NCBI GenBank assembly: GCA_022828425.1 | Contig: CP094685.1 | Location: forward strand, 2,108,001-2,172,000 | Direction of reading: 5' to 3' | DNA: 64,000 bases | From: Candidatus Thiothrix sulfatifontis | Lineage (GTDB): Bacteria; Pseudomonadota; Gammaproteobacteria; Thiotrichales; Thiotrichaceae | Shown here: piece after piece, positions 32,801-40,891 of the stretch | Layout: the number at the start of each line of letters is the position of its first letter | How positions within the stretch are numbered: the first letter of the stretch is position 1 | The notes under the pieces: model-generated | The model's database searches: none | What the model saw: the letters and a program-made list of their open reading frames with translations, nothing else | What the model was told of the DNA's origin: nothing | Position numbers and translations under genes: made by a program

Positions 32801-33288
32801 CTAAACAGTGGGCTGTCGTGGGTGTCGCTGGCGGTTCTTAAGCTCTGCAACCACACGTCGACCGGCGAACGTGTGACGGCTGCTCTGGCGGTGGTGGGCA
32901 TGGTCGCGGCGGTAAACGCTGGCACGGGCTTGCGTTGCGGTTCTCTGGCTTTTTGTTTGCGGGCGTGTTCGAGGTATTCAAACAAGGCGGCAACGGCGTG
33001 TTTGCAGGCCATGGTGACGGGGCAAGTGCAAACGCCGGTGATCCAACGCGGTGATTGTTCGTTGTAATTGATGACGGTGACGTAGGGTTCTTTACTGCCG
33101 CCTTGTACTTTCGCGGTGATGGATACATTGCCATTGCCGCTTTTTTCTGCACGAAAATTGGTGACTTTGCCCGTGTCGTAATAGTCGATACCCCTCTCCA
33201 GCGTCACGGTATCGAAGACGTTGAATAAGACGGATGGGGGAAGGTTGTTATCGGCCAGTAAGTCGAGATGTTTCGTTTTTAAATGCAT
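29863..33288 (-). CDS. SNF2-family helicase with N-terminal SWIM zinc finger
   Basis: An 1141-residue SWI2/SNF2 ATPase, the HepA/RapA-like bacterial type. A SWIM finger (CTCPVTMACKH) is near residues 84-94, followed by a long bacterial SNF2-associated region, then the helicase motor: GILADDMGLGKTLQALAHL (motif I), LLTTYPLI (Ia/Ib region), LDEAQAIKN (DEAQ variant of motif II), LTGTPLENHLGELWS (III), and the C-terminal half with VLLFSQFTSM, LKAGGTGLNLTAAD and DRAYRIGQ. ATG 33288 gives the natural start MHLKTKHLD; the frame is open 43 codons further without a plausible signal. It may remodel nucleoprotein or transcription complexes; the target is unknown. Confidence 0.9.
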   Translation of the reverse strand: MHLKTKHLDLLADNNLPPSVLFNVFDTVTLERGIDYYDTGKVTNFRAEKSGNGNVSITAKVQGGSKEPYVTVINYNEQSPRWITGVCTCPVTMACKHAVAALFEYLEHARKQKAREPQRKPVPAFTAATMPTTARAAVTRSPVDVWLQSLRTASDTHDSPLFSPENDVPGADLLYFLDADSHQQLTLSLYKANTLKKGGYGKPASVQLEALLTPYRARNFAYEPHDLMIAQLLAIPGMRFLHHWNKGNLSGKHGEQALLEVLKTGRAFWATVDTWQREAQPLQHGAPLGLQFIWQANDKQEFTVELQTDRPITEHFWLNNKFWYIDTATRTCGLLEHSDLSPTQVEKFLNAPPIPAAQAETVSERLLEALPDVDIPAPSPKIRQHIDDLHAEPIPDLYLRCTRLPDTGHDTHIASLRFNYAGHVLQPTQHKPSSLHKVGAKRYRIHRDLAAEQNALDTLADYGFESVNTRFSDLHRLELLMHPDTPSLTALRWNDFLDHGVTALRDSGWNVTLDDNFDLHFDIVGDLDAAWEESANGNDWFEISLGFEVDGQRINLLPILVEMLGQMESPQALRDLLERQPYIFVPLSGNRWAKLESHRLAGILETLVELYDHQPLNADGNLELSKYQGTNLGALLNAPGMKWKGAEELLALTQKLRDFQGIQAVNLPEGLNADLRHYQHEGLSWLQFLREYQFNGILADDMGLGKTLQALAHLLIEKQAGRLTQPALVIAPTSLMGNWRRESARFTPDLRVQVIHGNDRHQHFDKLGEYDLLLTTYPLIVRDEEQYLRHTFHYLILDEAQAIKNAASRTTQVIYTLKAKHRLCLTGTPLENHLGELWSMYHFLMPGFLGAHDKFTRLFRNPIEKQGDAGRQQQLRQRVLPFMLRRTKELVASELPPKSEIIRSVALEGKQRDLYETVRLAMDTKLQEEISRNGFARSHIMILDALLKLRQVCCDPRLVKLDKAKNVDQSAKLELLMTLLPEMLEEGRKVLLFSQFTSMLALIEAELVAANIVYAKLTGQTKNREDVIAHFQEGDAKVFLISLKAGGTGLNLTAADTVIHYDPWWNPAVEQQATDRAYRIGQDKPVFVYKLITEDTVEEKILKLQEKKQMLANGLYSETGAQEGVRFNSEDLLDLLKPLEK

Positions 33289-33436
33289 TGCGTTTGTGTA
33301 TCTACCAGACTGAATTTTTAGTCGGGTAACATTGTGCAGTGAAGGGCTGGCTTTGTCACGGCAATTAAAGCGCCAGCCAACTGTTTGGATGTGAACAAAG
33401 GATAGCTTTGCCCACATCCTCTTGAAAACAGAGGTT

Positions 33437-33847
33437 TTATTTCTGTTTTAACAGATCGCGGATTTCGCCTAACAACACTTCCTGATTAGACGGTGCTGCC
33501 GGTGCTGGCGCGACTTCTTCTTTGCGCTTCAGCTTGTTCATGGCTTTAATCGCAATAAAAATCGCGAGTGCCACAATCGTGAAGTCAAAAACAGTTTGGA
33601 TAAACGCACCATAAGCCAAGACTAAATCGGGGATAGGCGGGACAGCAGCGGGGTCGCCTGCTTTGAGCAGAATACCCATTTTGCTGAAGTCGACTCCGCC
33701 GATCAACAAGCCTAGCAGTGGCATCACAACACCATCCACGAATGCCGAGACGATTTTGCCAAAGGCAGCGCCGATAATGACACCCACGGCGAGATCGACC
33801 ACATTGCCTTTCATGGCAAACTCTTTGAATTCACTAATGAAACTCAT
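33437..33847 (-). CDS. mscL: Large-conductance mechanosensitive channel
   Basis: A 136-residue MscL. It has the amphipathic N-terminal helix [23 protein letters not shown], first membrane helix with [12 protein letters not shown] (glycine-rich pore), periplasmic loop, second helix ([20 protein letters not shown]) and the charged RKEE segment before the C-terminal helix bundle. GGAGG lies five bases before ATG 33847. It opens under hypo-osmotic tension to release solutes. Single gene. Confidence 0.97.
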   Translation of the reverse strand: MSFISEFKEFAMKGNVVDLAVGVIIGAAFGKIVSAFVDGVVMPLLGLLIGGVDFSKMGILLKAGDPAAVPPIPDLVLAYGAFIQTVFDFTIVALAIFIAIKAMNKLKRKEEVAPAPAAPSNQEVLLGEIRDLLKQK

Positions 33848-33986
33848 ACATACCTCCAATGTTTGTAAAAAAACTGTCTATCTGACGACATAAGTGTGAT
33901 TTTGGTTCACCATTTTCAGCGTATCGCTAAAGACTTCACTGAACCAGTAGTTTAAGACAATGTTCAAAATTTTGAGTCTGAGCGCG

Positions 33987-34739
33987 TTATTTTTTATGGT
34001 CGAGCGCACAAACCGGGCAATCGGGGTCTGGCGTTAAGTGCATGTCGCGCCAGCGCATCTGCTTCGCATCCAGCAATAACAGCCGCCCGCTGAGCGTGGG
34101 CAAATCCAATAACGCTTTGAGGGTTTCTGCGGCTTGCATACTGCCAATAATGCCTGCCAATGGCGCAAGAATGCCGGTGGTGCTACAGGTGTCTTCCTGC
34201 GTGCCGTCTTCCGTGTAAAGGCAGCGATAGCACGCGGTATGCGTCTGGCGAAAGTCGAAGGTGGTGATTTGCCCTTCTAAACGAATCACCGCGCCTGAAA
34301 TCAATGGCTTGGCGGCGATTTTGCAAGCACGGTTGAGCGCAAAGCGCGTGGGGAAATTGTCGCTGCAATCGACGACGGCATCGTGTGAGCTAACCACGCT
34401 AAGTAATTCAGTTTCTTCGAGTTTGTGTTGAATCGTATTAATCTGGATGTTTGGATTCAACGCGCGGGCAGTTTGTGCGGCAGAGTCGACTTTCAGTTGC
34501 CCAATCGTGGCGGTGGTGTGGATCACTTGGCGTTGTAAATTGCTCAAATCCACGGTATCAAAATCGACCAGCGTGAGTTGCCCAACCCCAGCGGCAGCGA
34601 GGTAAAGCGTGACGGGTGCGCCCAAGCCGCCCATGCCAATGATCAGCACTTTTGAGGCTAACAGGCGCTCTTGCCCGTTGATGTCGACTTCAGGGAGCAG
34701 AATTTGGCGGCTGTAGCGCAGCAGTTGTGTGTCGTCCAT
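33987..34739 (-). CDS. E1-like adenylyltransferase, MoeB/ThiF/HesA family
   Basis: A 250-residue enzyme that adenylates the C-terminal Gly-Gly of a sulfur-carrier protein (MoaD or ThiS). Seen: RYSRQILLPEVDINGQERL, ATP-binding GMGGLGAP, LVDFDTVDLSNLQRQ, the catalytic-Cys region EDTCSTTG, and two CxxC zinc pairs (CYRC and CPVC). Sequence alone does not separate MoeB from ThiF; an annotation as MoeB would fit the presence of a molybdoenzyme in the window. It lies directly after the TonB-dependent receptor gene with no gap, so the two may be co-transcribed. Confidence 0.9.
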   Translation of the reverse strand: MDDTQLLRYSRQILLPEVDINGQERLLASKVLIIGMGGLGAPVTLYLAAAGVGQLTLVDFDTVDLSNLQRQVIHTTATIGQLKVDSAAQTARALNPNIQINTIQHKLEETELLSVVSSHDAVVDCSDNFPTRFALNRACKIAAKPLISGAVIRLEGQITTFDFRQTHTACYRCLYTEDGTQEDTCSTTGILAPLAGIIGSMQAAETLKALLDLPTLSGRLLLLDAKQMRWRDMHLTPDPDCPVCALDHKK

Positions 34740-36704
34740 TTAGAAATCTACCTCCAATCCCAAGGTCACGGTACGTTTGCGCCCCTGCACAATGAAATCA
34801 ACGCCTTCGGAGGCGGCGACGTAATCTTCATTCAGCAGATTGCGCACGCCTGCTTTGAGCGTGGTGTTGCGGTTGAGTTGCCAAGTCGCTCCCGCATCCA
34901 AGTGCGTGTATGCCGGAACGTCAAAGCTATTGGCATCGTCACCGGGGCGCTTGCCGACTTTTACCGCGCCAAGTGTGAGGTGTGTGCGGGCGTTGGGGGT
35001 GTAATCCAGCGTCAGCGAGCCGCTATGCCGAGGAATATTGTGTAAATGGTTGCCGGTGTTACCGTCGTTGTTGGCGGTAATACGCGCATCGCTGTAGTTA
35101 TAGGCTGTGTTCACGGTCAGTTTTTTGCTGATGGGAATGCTGACGTTGGCTTCCACGCCTTGTGAGCGCGTTTTGCCGGTGAGCATTAATGCGCCCGGTT
35201 CGCTAGGGTCACGGGTGGTGACGTTTTCCTGATCAATGCGGTAAACGCTCAGGTTGCTATTGAGTGGCTTGCCTTGGCGGGTTTCATGTTGATGACGCAC
35301 GCCGATTTCATGCTGTACGCCTTGGAGCGGGGCAAAAAATTGCTCGTTTTTGTCCATGCCAATATTGGGGGCGAACGATTCATTGCGGCTGGCAAACGCT
35401 TGCCAATGCGGAGTGGCTTGCCAGGTCAGCCCCAGTGCGGTGGAGGTGTCAGCGGCATCGGTTTCCTGAAAGGCGAGGGTCGGGGAGGCGTAATCCGCTT
35501 GGTATTGGCTATTGCGCACCCCGGCATGAATGCCCCAGCGGTCGCCAATCTCAGCATGGTGTTGCCAATAGATTGCTCGCTCTTTGCGCAAGGTGACAGC
35601 TTCGCGTTTGGTGAGCTTATCAGCGTCTGGCAGCGGAAAATCAAAGGTGGGGTTAAACAAATCAAGGCTGAACAAGCCGGTGCGAAATTGGCGTTTCAGG
35701 TCAATTTCAACCGAATGCCCACTCACACCGAGGCGGGTGTGGTGTTGGCTCATGCCGTGGGTGTAATGCCGCGACAGTTCGGCGCGTAACGCTTGTTGCG
35801 TTTGTACGTATTGCGCATCGCGGTAATAGCCGGGGAGTGCCGTGCCGCTGGCGGGCAAATAGGCAAAACCGATCCAACGTTCATCGCGCTTGGCGTCGAT
35901 CTGGTTGGCTTGCAGCAGTGTTTCCCACCCATTGCCCCAGTCGCGGGTGTACGTGCCGCTTACGCGATTCATGCGCCGCTGGGCGTAGGAGCGCGGGTCA
36001 ACGTAGGAAACGTTATAAATCGGTTTGCCTTGATAAAAGACGTTATCAAAATCGTATTCGCGGTTTTGCCAGCCGTGTTCCAGCTCCAGCAATAGCGATT
36101 GCTGCGCGGTTTGCCACAACAGCGATGGCAGAAAAGTAAAGCGGTCGTCGCCGACGTTGGCGCGTCCGGTTTCGCCTTGTTGCCCGACCATGAGCAAACG
36201 CCCGGCCCAGTTGGTTTGGGCGAAAGGTTGATTCACGTCCAGCACGGTATGCAGACTGTTGGGGGAGCCTGCGGTGAATTGCCCGCTGCGTTGCGGCGAA
36301 AAATGCGGTTGTTTGCTGACGTAATTGAGCGTGCCACCGGGTGAACCTGAGCCGAATAATACCGAGTTCAAGCCTTTGCTGATCTCAATGCTCTCCAAGG
36401 TGGCGGGGTCGCGCAGGTAAAAGCCTTGTACATCAAGTAAGCCATCGAGTTGCATATTGCCATTGAGGGGATAGCCGCGCAGGTAAACGTCGCTGCCTAT
36501 CCCCGCTTGATTGCGCCCAAGCTGTACGCCGGGGGTGTAATCGGCGAAATCTTCCAAGCGGTTGCTGCCATTATTGCCGGTTTGTTGCGGGTTAATCCGG
36601 GTGTTGGATTGAGGCAGTTTGTCGGGTGCTTGCCCGTAAATGGCTAAACGTGGTGGCGAACGTTGTACGTCAACGATGAGGACGTCGTGGTTGGGTAATT
36701 CCAT
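34740..36704 (-). CDS. TonB-dependent siderophore-type receptor lacking a signal peptide
   Basis: A 654-residue outer-membrane receptor. The plug domain is present (YTPGVQLGRNQAGIGSDVYLRGYPLNG, ESIEISKGLNSVLFGSGSPGGTLNYVSKQP) and the barrel continues to a terminal Phe (VTLGLEVDF), so the body is complete. The annotated N-terminus starts MELPNHDVLIVDVQ, where DVLIVDV looks like the TonB box that normally follows the signal sequence; no signal peptide precedes it and only 16 bases separate it from the upstream gene. Either the gene has lost its export signal, a sequence error hides it, or it is a pseudogene. Ligand unknown, siderophore likely. Confidence 0.8.
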   Translation of the reverse strand: MELPNHDVLIVDVQRSPPRLAIYGQAPDKLPQSNTRINPQQTGNNGSNRLEDFADYTPGVQLGRNQAGIGSDVYLRGYPLNGNMQLDGLLDVQGFYLRDPATLESIEISKGLNSVLFGSGSPGGTLNYVSKQPHFSPQRSGQFTAGSPNSLHTVLDVNQPFAQTNWAGRLLMVGQQGETGRANVGDDRFTFLPSLLWQTAQQSLLLELEHGWQNREYDFDNVFYQGKPIYNVSYVDPRSYAQRRMNRVSGTYTRDWGNGWETLLQANQIDAKRDERWIGFAYLPASGTALPGYYRDAQYVQTQQALRAELSRHYTHGMSQHHTRLGVSGHSVEIDLKRQFRTGLFSLDLFNPTFDFPLPDADKLTKREAVTLRKERAIYWQHHAEIGDRWGIHAGVRNSQYQADYASPTLAFQETDAADTSTALGLTWQATPHWQAFASRNESFAPNIGMDKNEQFFAPLQGVQHEIGVRHQHETRQGKPLNSNLSVYRIDQENVTTRDPSEPGALMLTGKTRSQGVEANVSIPISKKLTVNTAYNYSDARITANNDGNTGNHLHNIPRHSGSLTLDYTPNARTHLTLGAVKVGKRPGDDANSFDVPAYTHLDAGATWQLNRNTTLKAGVRNLLNEDYVAASEGVDFIVQGRKRTVTLGLEVDF

Positions 36705-36720
36705 GGTGCTTGTAGTATTT

Positions 36721-37380
36721 TTAGAGTGATATAACTTTGACCAAACAATACAGTCCAGTCAGATGGGGGAAGATAATATTGCCTGCGGCATCCGTGCTCT
36801 TCCAATGTGAAATGGTAGTACAAGGAAAATCGGGCGCACGAAATTGCACGTGCAACTGCACTTTTTCACCCGGTTGGGTGATAGGAATGGGAATGCTATC
36901 GACCAACGGCATTAAGCTGTATTGCGAGCCATTGCCGTTATAGTGTTCTGAGCCTATCAAGGTTTGCACGCTTAAGTGTTCATCCACGCATTGCAAACGC
37001 CAGTCAACCCACGCCTGAGTGCCAAGATTCTCGACCTCCCAAACCTTTTCAAAAACCTGCCCGGTTTGCACAATGCTATTATCAGGGTAAGTAACATCAG
37101 CAATAAAGCCGCTGGCAAATTTATTATTACCGCTGGATCGGGTACTGCCGTGGCTGAGTTGTTTGCCGTGAAAATAAATGCGCAACATGCTGAGCGGATG
37201 CGTTTGCAGGGTTTCAGCGACTTTCATGAGCGTAGAAAGTTTGGCCTCGTCTATATCCGCATTCAACAGCTTGTGCCATGTTTGCCGCGAAATCTTAGAA
37301 CGTTCAGCGGCTGCCACTAAGGTCATATCCAGCGCCGTCAAGCGATTTTTGATGTATTTAGCGAGATCCTGCGCAGACAC
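36721..37380 (-). CDS. XRE-type HTH fused to an NBR1-Ig-like domain
   Basis: A 219-residue protein. The N-terminus is a helix-turn-helix (LAKYIKNRLTALDMTLVAAAERSKISRQTWHKLLN, described here by segments within residues 5-40). After a linker, residues about 90-215 form a beta-sandwich-like domain with VTYPDNSIVQTGQVFEKVWEVENLGTQ, the hallmark of NBR1-Ig (FW, four-tryptophan) domains, with Trp in KVWEVEN, AWVDW and SHWKS. Such domains are known from eukaryotic autophagy receptors and from bacterial regulators and surface proteins. It sits directly upstream of the TonB receptor and may control it. Confidence 0.75.
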   Translation of the reverse strand: MSAQDLAKYIKNRLTALDMTLVAAAERSKISRQTWHKLLNADIDEAKLSTLMKVAETLQTHPLSMLRIYFHGKQLSHGSTRSSGNNKFASGFIADVTYPDNSIVQTGQVFEKVWEVENLGTQAWVDWRLQCVDEHLSVQTLIGSEHYNGNGSQYSLMPLVDSIPIPITQPGEKVQLHVQFRAPDFPCTTISHWKSTDAAGNIIFPHLTGLYCLVKVISL

Positions 37381-37539
37381 TCACATTTCCCCTTAAAACA
37401 AGCTGTTTCAGACTAATACTATAGCAATCCGTCGCTGAAAAAGAATATTCATCTGGGGTTAGGTTGTGGCTTGGCAAAATCATGGTTATCTATAAAAATT
37501 CATAATCATCATTATTTCCTATTGAGTATCGGTGTTGCC

Positions 37540-38763
37540 ATGAGAACAATAAAATTACAACGTTGGACCTCTTCTCGGTTAGCTTCCCCGCTACTGCTGT
37601 GGGGGCTGCTCGGCGTGACCCTACCACTTGCTGCGGAACCACAGATTGAGCCTGCGCAGCCCATCAATATGAATGAAGCGCCGCCACCGTGGAACGAGAA
37701 TGCCCTACCACCCGCAGCCATCCCAGCAGCGGGCGAGTCAGCAACGGGTTCCAGTGTGGAAAGTTGGTACCGCAATCGCCGCAAAGTCGAAACGAATAAT
37801 ATTGACGGTGATTTGGCTACGTTGCAGGCAGCAGCGGAAAGTGGTGATGCTAAAGCGCAATATAAATTAGCCATTCTATACCGCAACGAGGAAAATTCAC
37901 AAACCGACATTAAGCAATCGCTAACTTGGCAACAACGCGCTGCCGAAGCCGGGCACATGGAAGCCCAATACGGTCTGGGATTGTTGTATGCGAATGGACA
38001 ATACGTACCCGCTGATAATCAACAGGCACGGCACTGGTTCGATCAAGCAGCCGCGCAAGGCCATGTCGCTGCTCGCTTAGCTTTGCTGTCACTTGGGAAT
38101 GGCGCACCCGCGCAGGCGCTTGCCGCTTCTGATAACCTGAAAACGCAAGAATCGGCGCAAACCGTAGAATCGCAAAATCTTGCGTCTCTACAACCACCGT
38201 CACCACAGCCGTCACCGGCTTTGATGCCAAAAATTCCGGTGGTTGATCCCGCCAGTCGCCCGGAACCTGTTGCCACGCCCACGTCTCTGCCCACGATGGC
38301 GCAACCCACTGAGCAGGATGAAAGCACGTCAGGTAAGCTTGACCTTGCTGGTATTGAACCTGAGGTTGTGCGTCAATCAGCCGAAGCGGGCGATAAGCAA
38401 GCGCAATTAATGCTGGGCACCCTGTACGAAGACGGTCTTGGCGGTCTGCCAGCCGATTTGCGCGAAGCGGCGTACTGGTATGAGCAAGCCGCGAAGCAGC
38501 ATTACCCTAAAGCCCAATACAATCTTGGTTTATTATACGAAGACGGGCGCGGTGTCACCCAAAGCGATAAGCAAGCCGCTTATTGGTATGATAAAGCCGC
38601 TAAAGCCGGATTCACCGAAGCCCAAAACAACCTAGGTGTACTGTTTGTATTGGGAAAAGGCGTCAAGAAAGACAGCAAGCAAGCTGAAAAATTATTCACG
38701 GATGCCGCCAGCAAAGGCAATGCCGATGCGCAGCGCAACCTTGATATGTTACGCAAAGATTAA
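37540..38763 (+). CDS. Exported Sel1-repeat (TPR-like) protein
   Basis: A 407-residue protein with signal peptide (PLLLWGLLGVTLPLAAEP). It has two clusters of Sel1 repeats (about 85-180 and 275-400), seen as AQYKLAILY, AQYGLGLLYANG, AQLMLGTLYEDG, AQYNLGLLYEDGRG, AQNNLGVLFVLGKG, separated by a Pro/Ser-rich low-complexity linker of about 90 residues. Sel1 proteins act as scaffolds for protein interaction in the periplasm or envelope. ATG 37540 is chosen because it begins the signal peptide; an upstream start adds 23 residues. Monocistronic; the next gene has its own promoter region. Confidence 0.85.
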   Translation: MRTIKLQRWTSSRLASPLLLWGLLGVTLPLAAEPQIEPAQPINMNEAPPPWNENALPPAAIPAAGESATGSSVESWYRNRRKVETNNIDGDLATLQAAAESGDAKAQYKLAILYRNEENSQTDIKQSLTWQQRAAEAGHMEAQYGLGLLYANGQYVPADNQQARHWFDQAAAQGHVAARLALLSLGNGAPAQALAASDNLKTQESAQTVESQNLASLQPPSPQPSPALMPKIPVVDPASRPEPVATPTSLPTMAQPTEQDESTSGKLDLAGIEPEVVRQSAEAGDKQAQLMLGTLYEDGLGGLPADLREAAYWYEQAAKQHYPKAQYNLGLLYEDGRGVTQSDKQAAYWYDKAAKAGFTEAQNNLGVLFVLGKGVKKDSKQAEKLFTDAASKGNADAQRNLDMLRKD

Positions 38764-38774
38764 ATAATTGTAAT

Positions 38775-38805
38775 GTTTTCAAAAGAAAACTTCGTTTTTA
38801 ACGAA
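38775..38805. promoter_or_regulatory. Two adjacent short palindromes before the Rrf2 gene
   Basis: GTTTTC-AAAA-GAAAAC (38775-38790) is followed at once by TTCGTT-TTT-AACGAA (38791-38805). They lie just after the Sel1 stop and about 95 bases before the Rrf2 start, so they may be a weak terminator or an autoregulatory operator. Confidence 0.45.
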
Positions 38806-38898
38806 CTATTTCAATAAAAATTTCGACTTTTCCTTAATGTGTCGTCTCCGTATAGTACCTGTTAAAGATCAATGACAAGTACGCTTTAGGAGACAGAC

Positions 38899-39402
38899 AT
38901 GAAACTATCCACACAAGGTCAACACGCGATTATGGCGATGCTGGCATTGGCTATCCACGATGACGACGGTGCAGTGCGCTTGGGTGATCTGGCAGCGCAG
39001 CAAGGAATTTCGTTGTCTTATCTGGAACAGATATTCGCCCGCTTGCGCCATGAAGGGCTGGTTGAAGGCATTCGCGGCCCCGGCGGTGGTTATCGTTTAA
39101 GCCGCCATGCCGACGAAATCACCTTGGCAGAAATTATTCAAGCCGCTGAAGACGATACCGTTGTCGCCATGAATGCCCCACACGGCGCGGCGTTACGGGG
39201 TCAGGATTTGGTGCAACGCATGTGGTCAGACTTGAGTGGTCAGTTTTACCGCTTCATGGAAGACATTACGCTGGATAGCCTAATGGAAGGCCATGCATTG
39301 CCGCGCAAGACCTATAAAATGGGTGAAACCGCCAGTTTAATCGCTAGAATGTTCCCGGCACGCGGGCTAAGACCGCAAATGGCTCATCAAATGGCCATGT
39401 AA
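38899..39402 (+). CDS. Rrf2-family transcription regulator without Fe-S cysteines
   Basis: A 167-residue DNA-binding protein. It opens with MKLSTQGQHAIMAMLALA, close to IscR, and has a winged helix (LGDLAAQQGISLSYLEQIFARLR) and wing GPGGGYRLSR. IscR and NsrR coordinate a cluster with three Cys in the central region; this protein contains no Cys at all, so it must sense something else or act through a partner. Strong AGGAGA precedes the ATG. No isc genes are nearby; a terminator follows. Confidence 0.88.
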   Translation: MKLSTQGQHAIMAMLALAIHDDDGAVRLGDLAAQQGISLSYLEQIFARLRHEGLVEGIRGPGGGYRLSRHADEITLAEIIQAAEDDTVVAMNAPHGAALRGQDLVQRMWSDLSGQFYRFMEDITLDSLMEGHALPRKTYKMGETASLIARMFPARGLRPQMAHQMAM

Positions 39403-39478
39403 ATTGACCAACAAAAAATAACGCTAACGTTTTCGCACGGCTGCCCAGACTCCTCCAACATTCGGGCAGCATCTCCCA

Positions 39479-39514
39479 GCGGGGTTGTCCTGAGCCAACA
39501 ACCCCGCTTTTTTT
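39479..39514 (+). terminator. Rho-independent terminator after the Rrf2 gene
   Basis: A ten-base perfect stem (GCGGGGTTGT/ACAACCCCGC) with a nine-base loop and seven T residues. It reaches into the stop codon of the convergent bolA gene. Confidence 0.92.
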
Positions 39515-39827
39515 ATGCCTTGCTGCCGCCCATGCACAAGGGCGATTCCGCCACTTTGCCTGCTTTCGCGAAATGTTCTTCCGGCGTCAGCGTATGCAAG
39601 GCCAGCGCGTGAATCTTGCCATTTAATTCGTCGGCTAAAATGCCATTAATCTGCCGATGGCGTGCAATCAGCATTTTTCCATTGAACTGTTCGCTCACAA
39701 CCGTCACCTTAAAATGCGATTCCGAACCGGGCGGCACATTGTGCATGTGGCTTTCGTTGATGACTTCGAGGAAGTCAGGTTGCATGGCCTGTTGGATTTT
39801 CTGTTCAATTTGGGTTTGGATGGTCAT
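39513..39827 (-). CDS. BolA/IbaG-family protein
   Basis: A 104-residue protein of the BolA family, which works with monothiol glutaredoxins in Fe-S and iron handling. Seen: [23 protein letters not shown], the conserved His/Ser stretch, [17 protein letters not shown] and [13 protein letters not shown]. The SESHFKV form and the RHR segment fit classical BolA better than IbaG. Single gene, convergent with the Rrf2 regulator and divergent from the MoxR operon. Confidence 0.93.
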   Translation of the reverse strand: MTIQTQIEQKIQQAMQPDFLEVINESHMHNVPPGSESHFKVTVVSEQFNGKMLIARHRQINGILADELNGKIHALALHTLTPEEHFAKAGKVAESPLCMGGSKA

Positions 39828-39919
39828 ACTCTCTACACTTGAATTAACGATGATTAACTTGAAACCACGGGAATGGGGCGCGTATATTCCGCCCTACACC
39901 CACATAACTACCTGCGAAC

Positions 39920-40891
39920 ATGAACCAAAAAGAAAACTTTGACAAGTTGTCCCAGTATTTGCAAAGCAAAATCATTGGGCAAAAATCCCTGATCAATCGT
40001 CTGATGATCGCGTTGCTGGCAGATGGGCATTTGCTGGTGGAAGGTGCGCCGGGCTTGGCGAAAACCCGCGCCATTCAGGTGTTGGGGCAGGGGATCGAGG
40101 GCGATTTTCACCGTGTGCAGTTCACGCCGGATCTATTGCCAGCGGATATTACCGGCACGGAAGTATTTCACCCCAATGATGGCTCGTTTCACTTCCAGAA
40201 AGGCCCGTTGTTTCACAATTTGATCCTCGCGGATGAAATCAACCGTGCGCCTGCCAAAGTGCAATCCGCGCTGTTGGAGGCGATGGCGGAACGCCAGATT
40301 ACCGTTGCGGGTACGACCTGGAAATTGCCCGAACCATTTTTGGTGATGGCGACCCAAAACCCGATTGAGCAGGAAGGCACGTACCGTTTGCCGGAAGCGC
40401 AACTCGACCGTTTTCTAATGCACGTGATGGTGGATTACCCAACGCCTGCCGAAGAAAAAGTCATTTTGCATTTGGGGCGCAAAGAAGCGATGCAGCAAGT
40501 GCGCCATGAAAAAGAAGCCATTGCGCCGCTGGTCAGCCGGAATGACGTGGCGTTAGCGCGGCAGGATGTGCTGAATATTTACATGACCGACAAGGTGGAA
40601 ACCTACCTGTTGCAATTGGTGTTGGCAACCCGTAACCCCGAACGTTACGGTAAATCCTTGGCGGGTAGCATTGCGTATGGCGGCAGCCCGCGTGCCACGT
40701 TGTCATTGGATCGGTGCGCCCGCGCTCATGCATGGTTGGCTGGGCGCGATTTCGTCAGCCCCGAAGACGTGCAGGCGGTGGCGCATGATGTGTTACGCCA
40801 CCGTTTATTGCTGACGTTTGAAGCCGAAGCCGATGGCATGACCGCCAACCATATTATTGATGAATTGCTGGCGTTGGTGGCAGTCCCTTGA
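39920..40891 (+). CDS. MoxR-family AAA+ ATPase
   Basis: A 323-residue AAA+ ATPase. It has Walker A GAPGLAKT near residues 41-48, Walker B LILADEINRAP, sensor ATQNPIEQEGTYRLPEAQLDRF and C-terminal lid. MoxR ATPases act as chaperones with von Willebrand factor A (VWA) partners, here encoded in the same operon. It starts the operon and its stop overlaps the next start as TGATG. Confidence 0.93.
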   Translation: MNQKENFDKLSQYLQSKIIGQKSLINRLMIALLADGHLLVEGAPGLAKTRAIQVLGQGIEGDFHRVQFTPDLLPADITGTEVFHPNDGSFHFQKGPLFHNLILADEINRAPAKVQSALLEAMAERQITVAGTTWKLPEPFLVMATQNPIEQEGTYRLPEAQLDRFLMHVMVDYPTPAEEKVILHLGRKEAMQQVRHEKEAIAPLVSRNDVALARQDVLNIYMTDKVETYLLQLVLATRNPERYGKSLAGSIAYGGSPRATLSLDRCARAHAWLAGRDFVSPEDVQAVAHDVLRHRLLLTFEAEADGMTANHIIDELLALVAVP

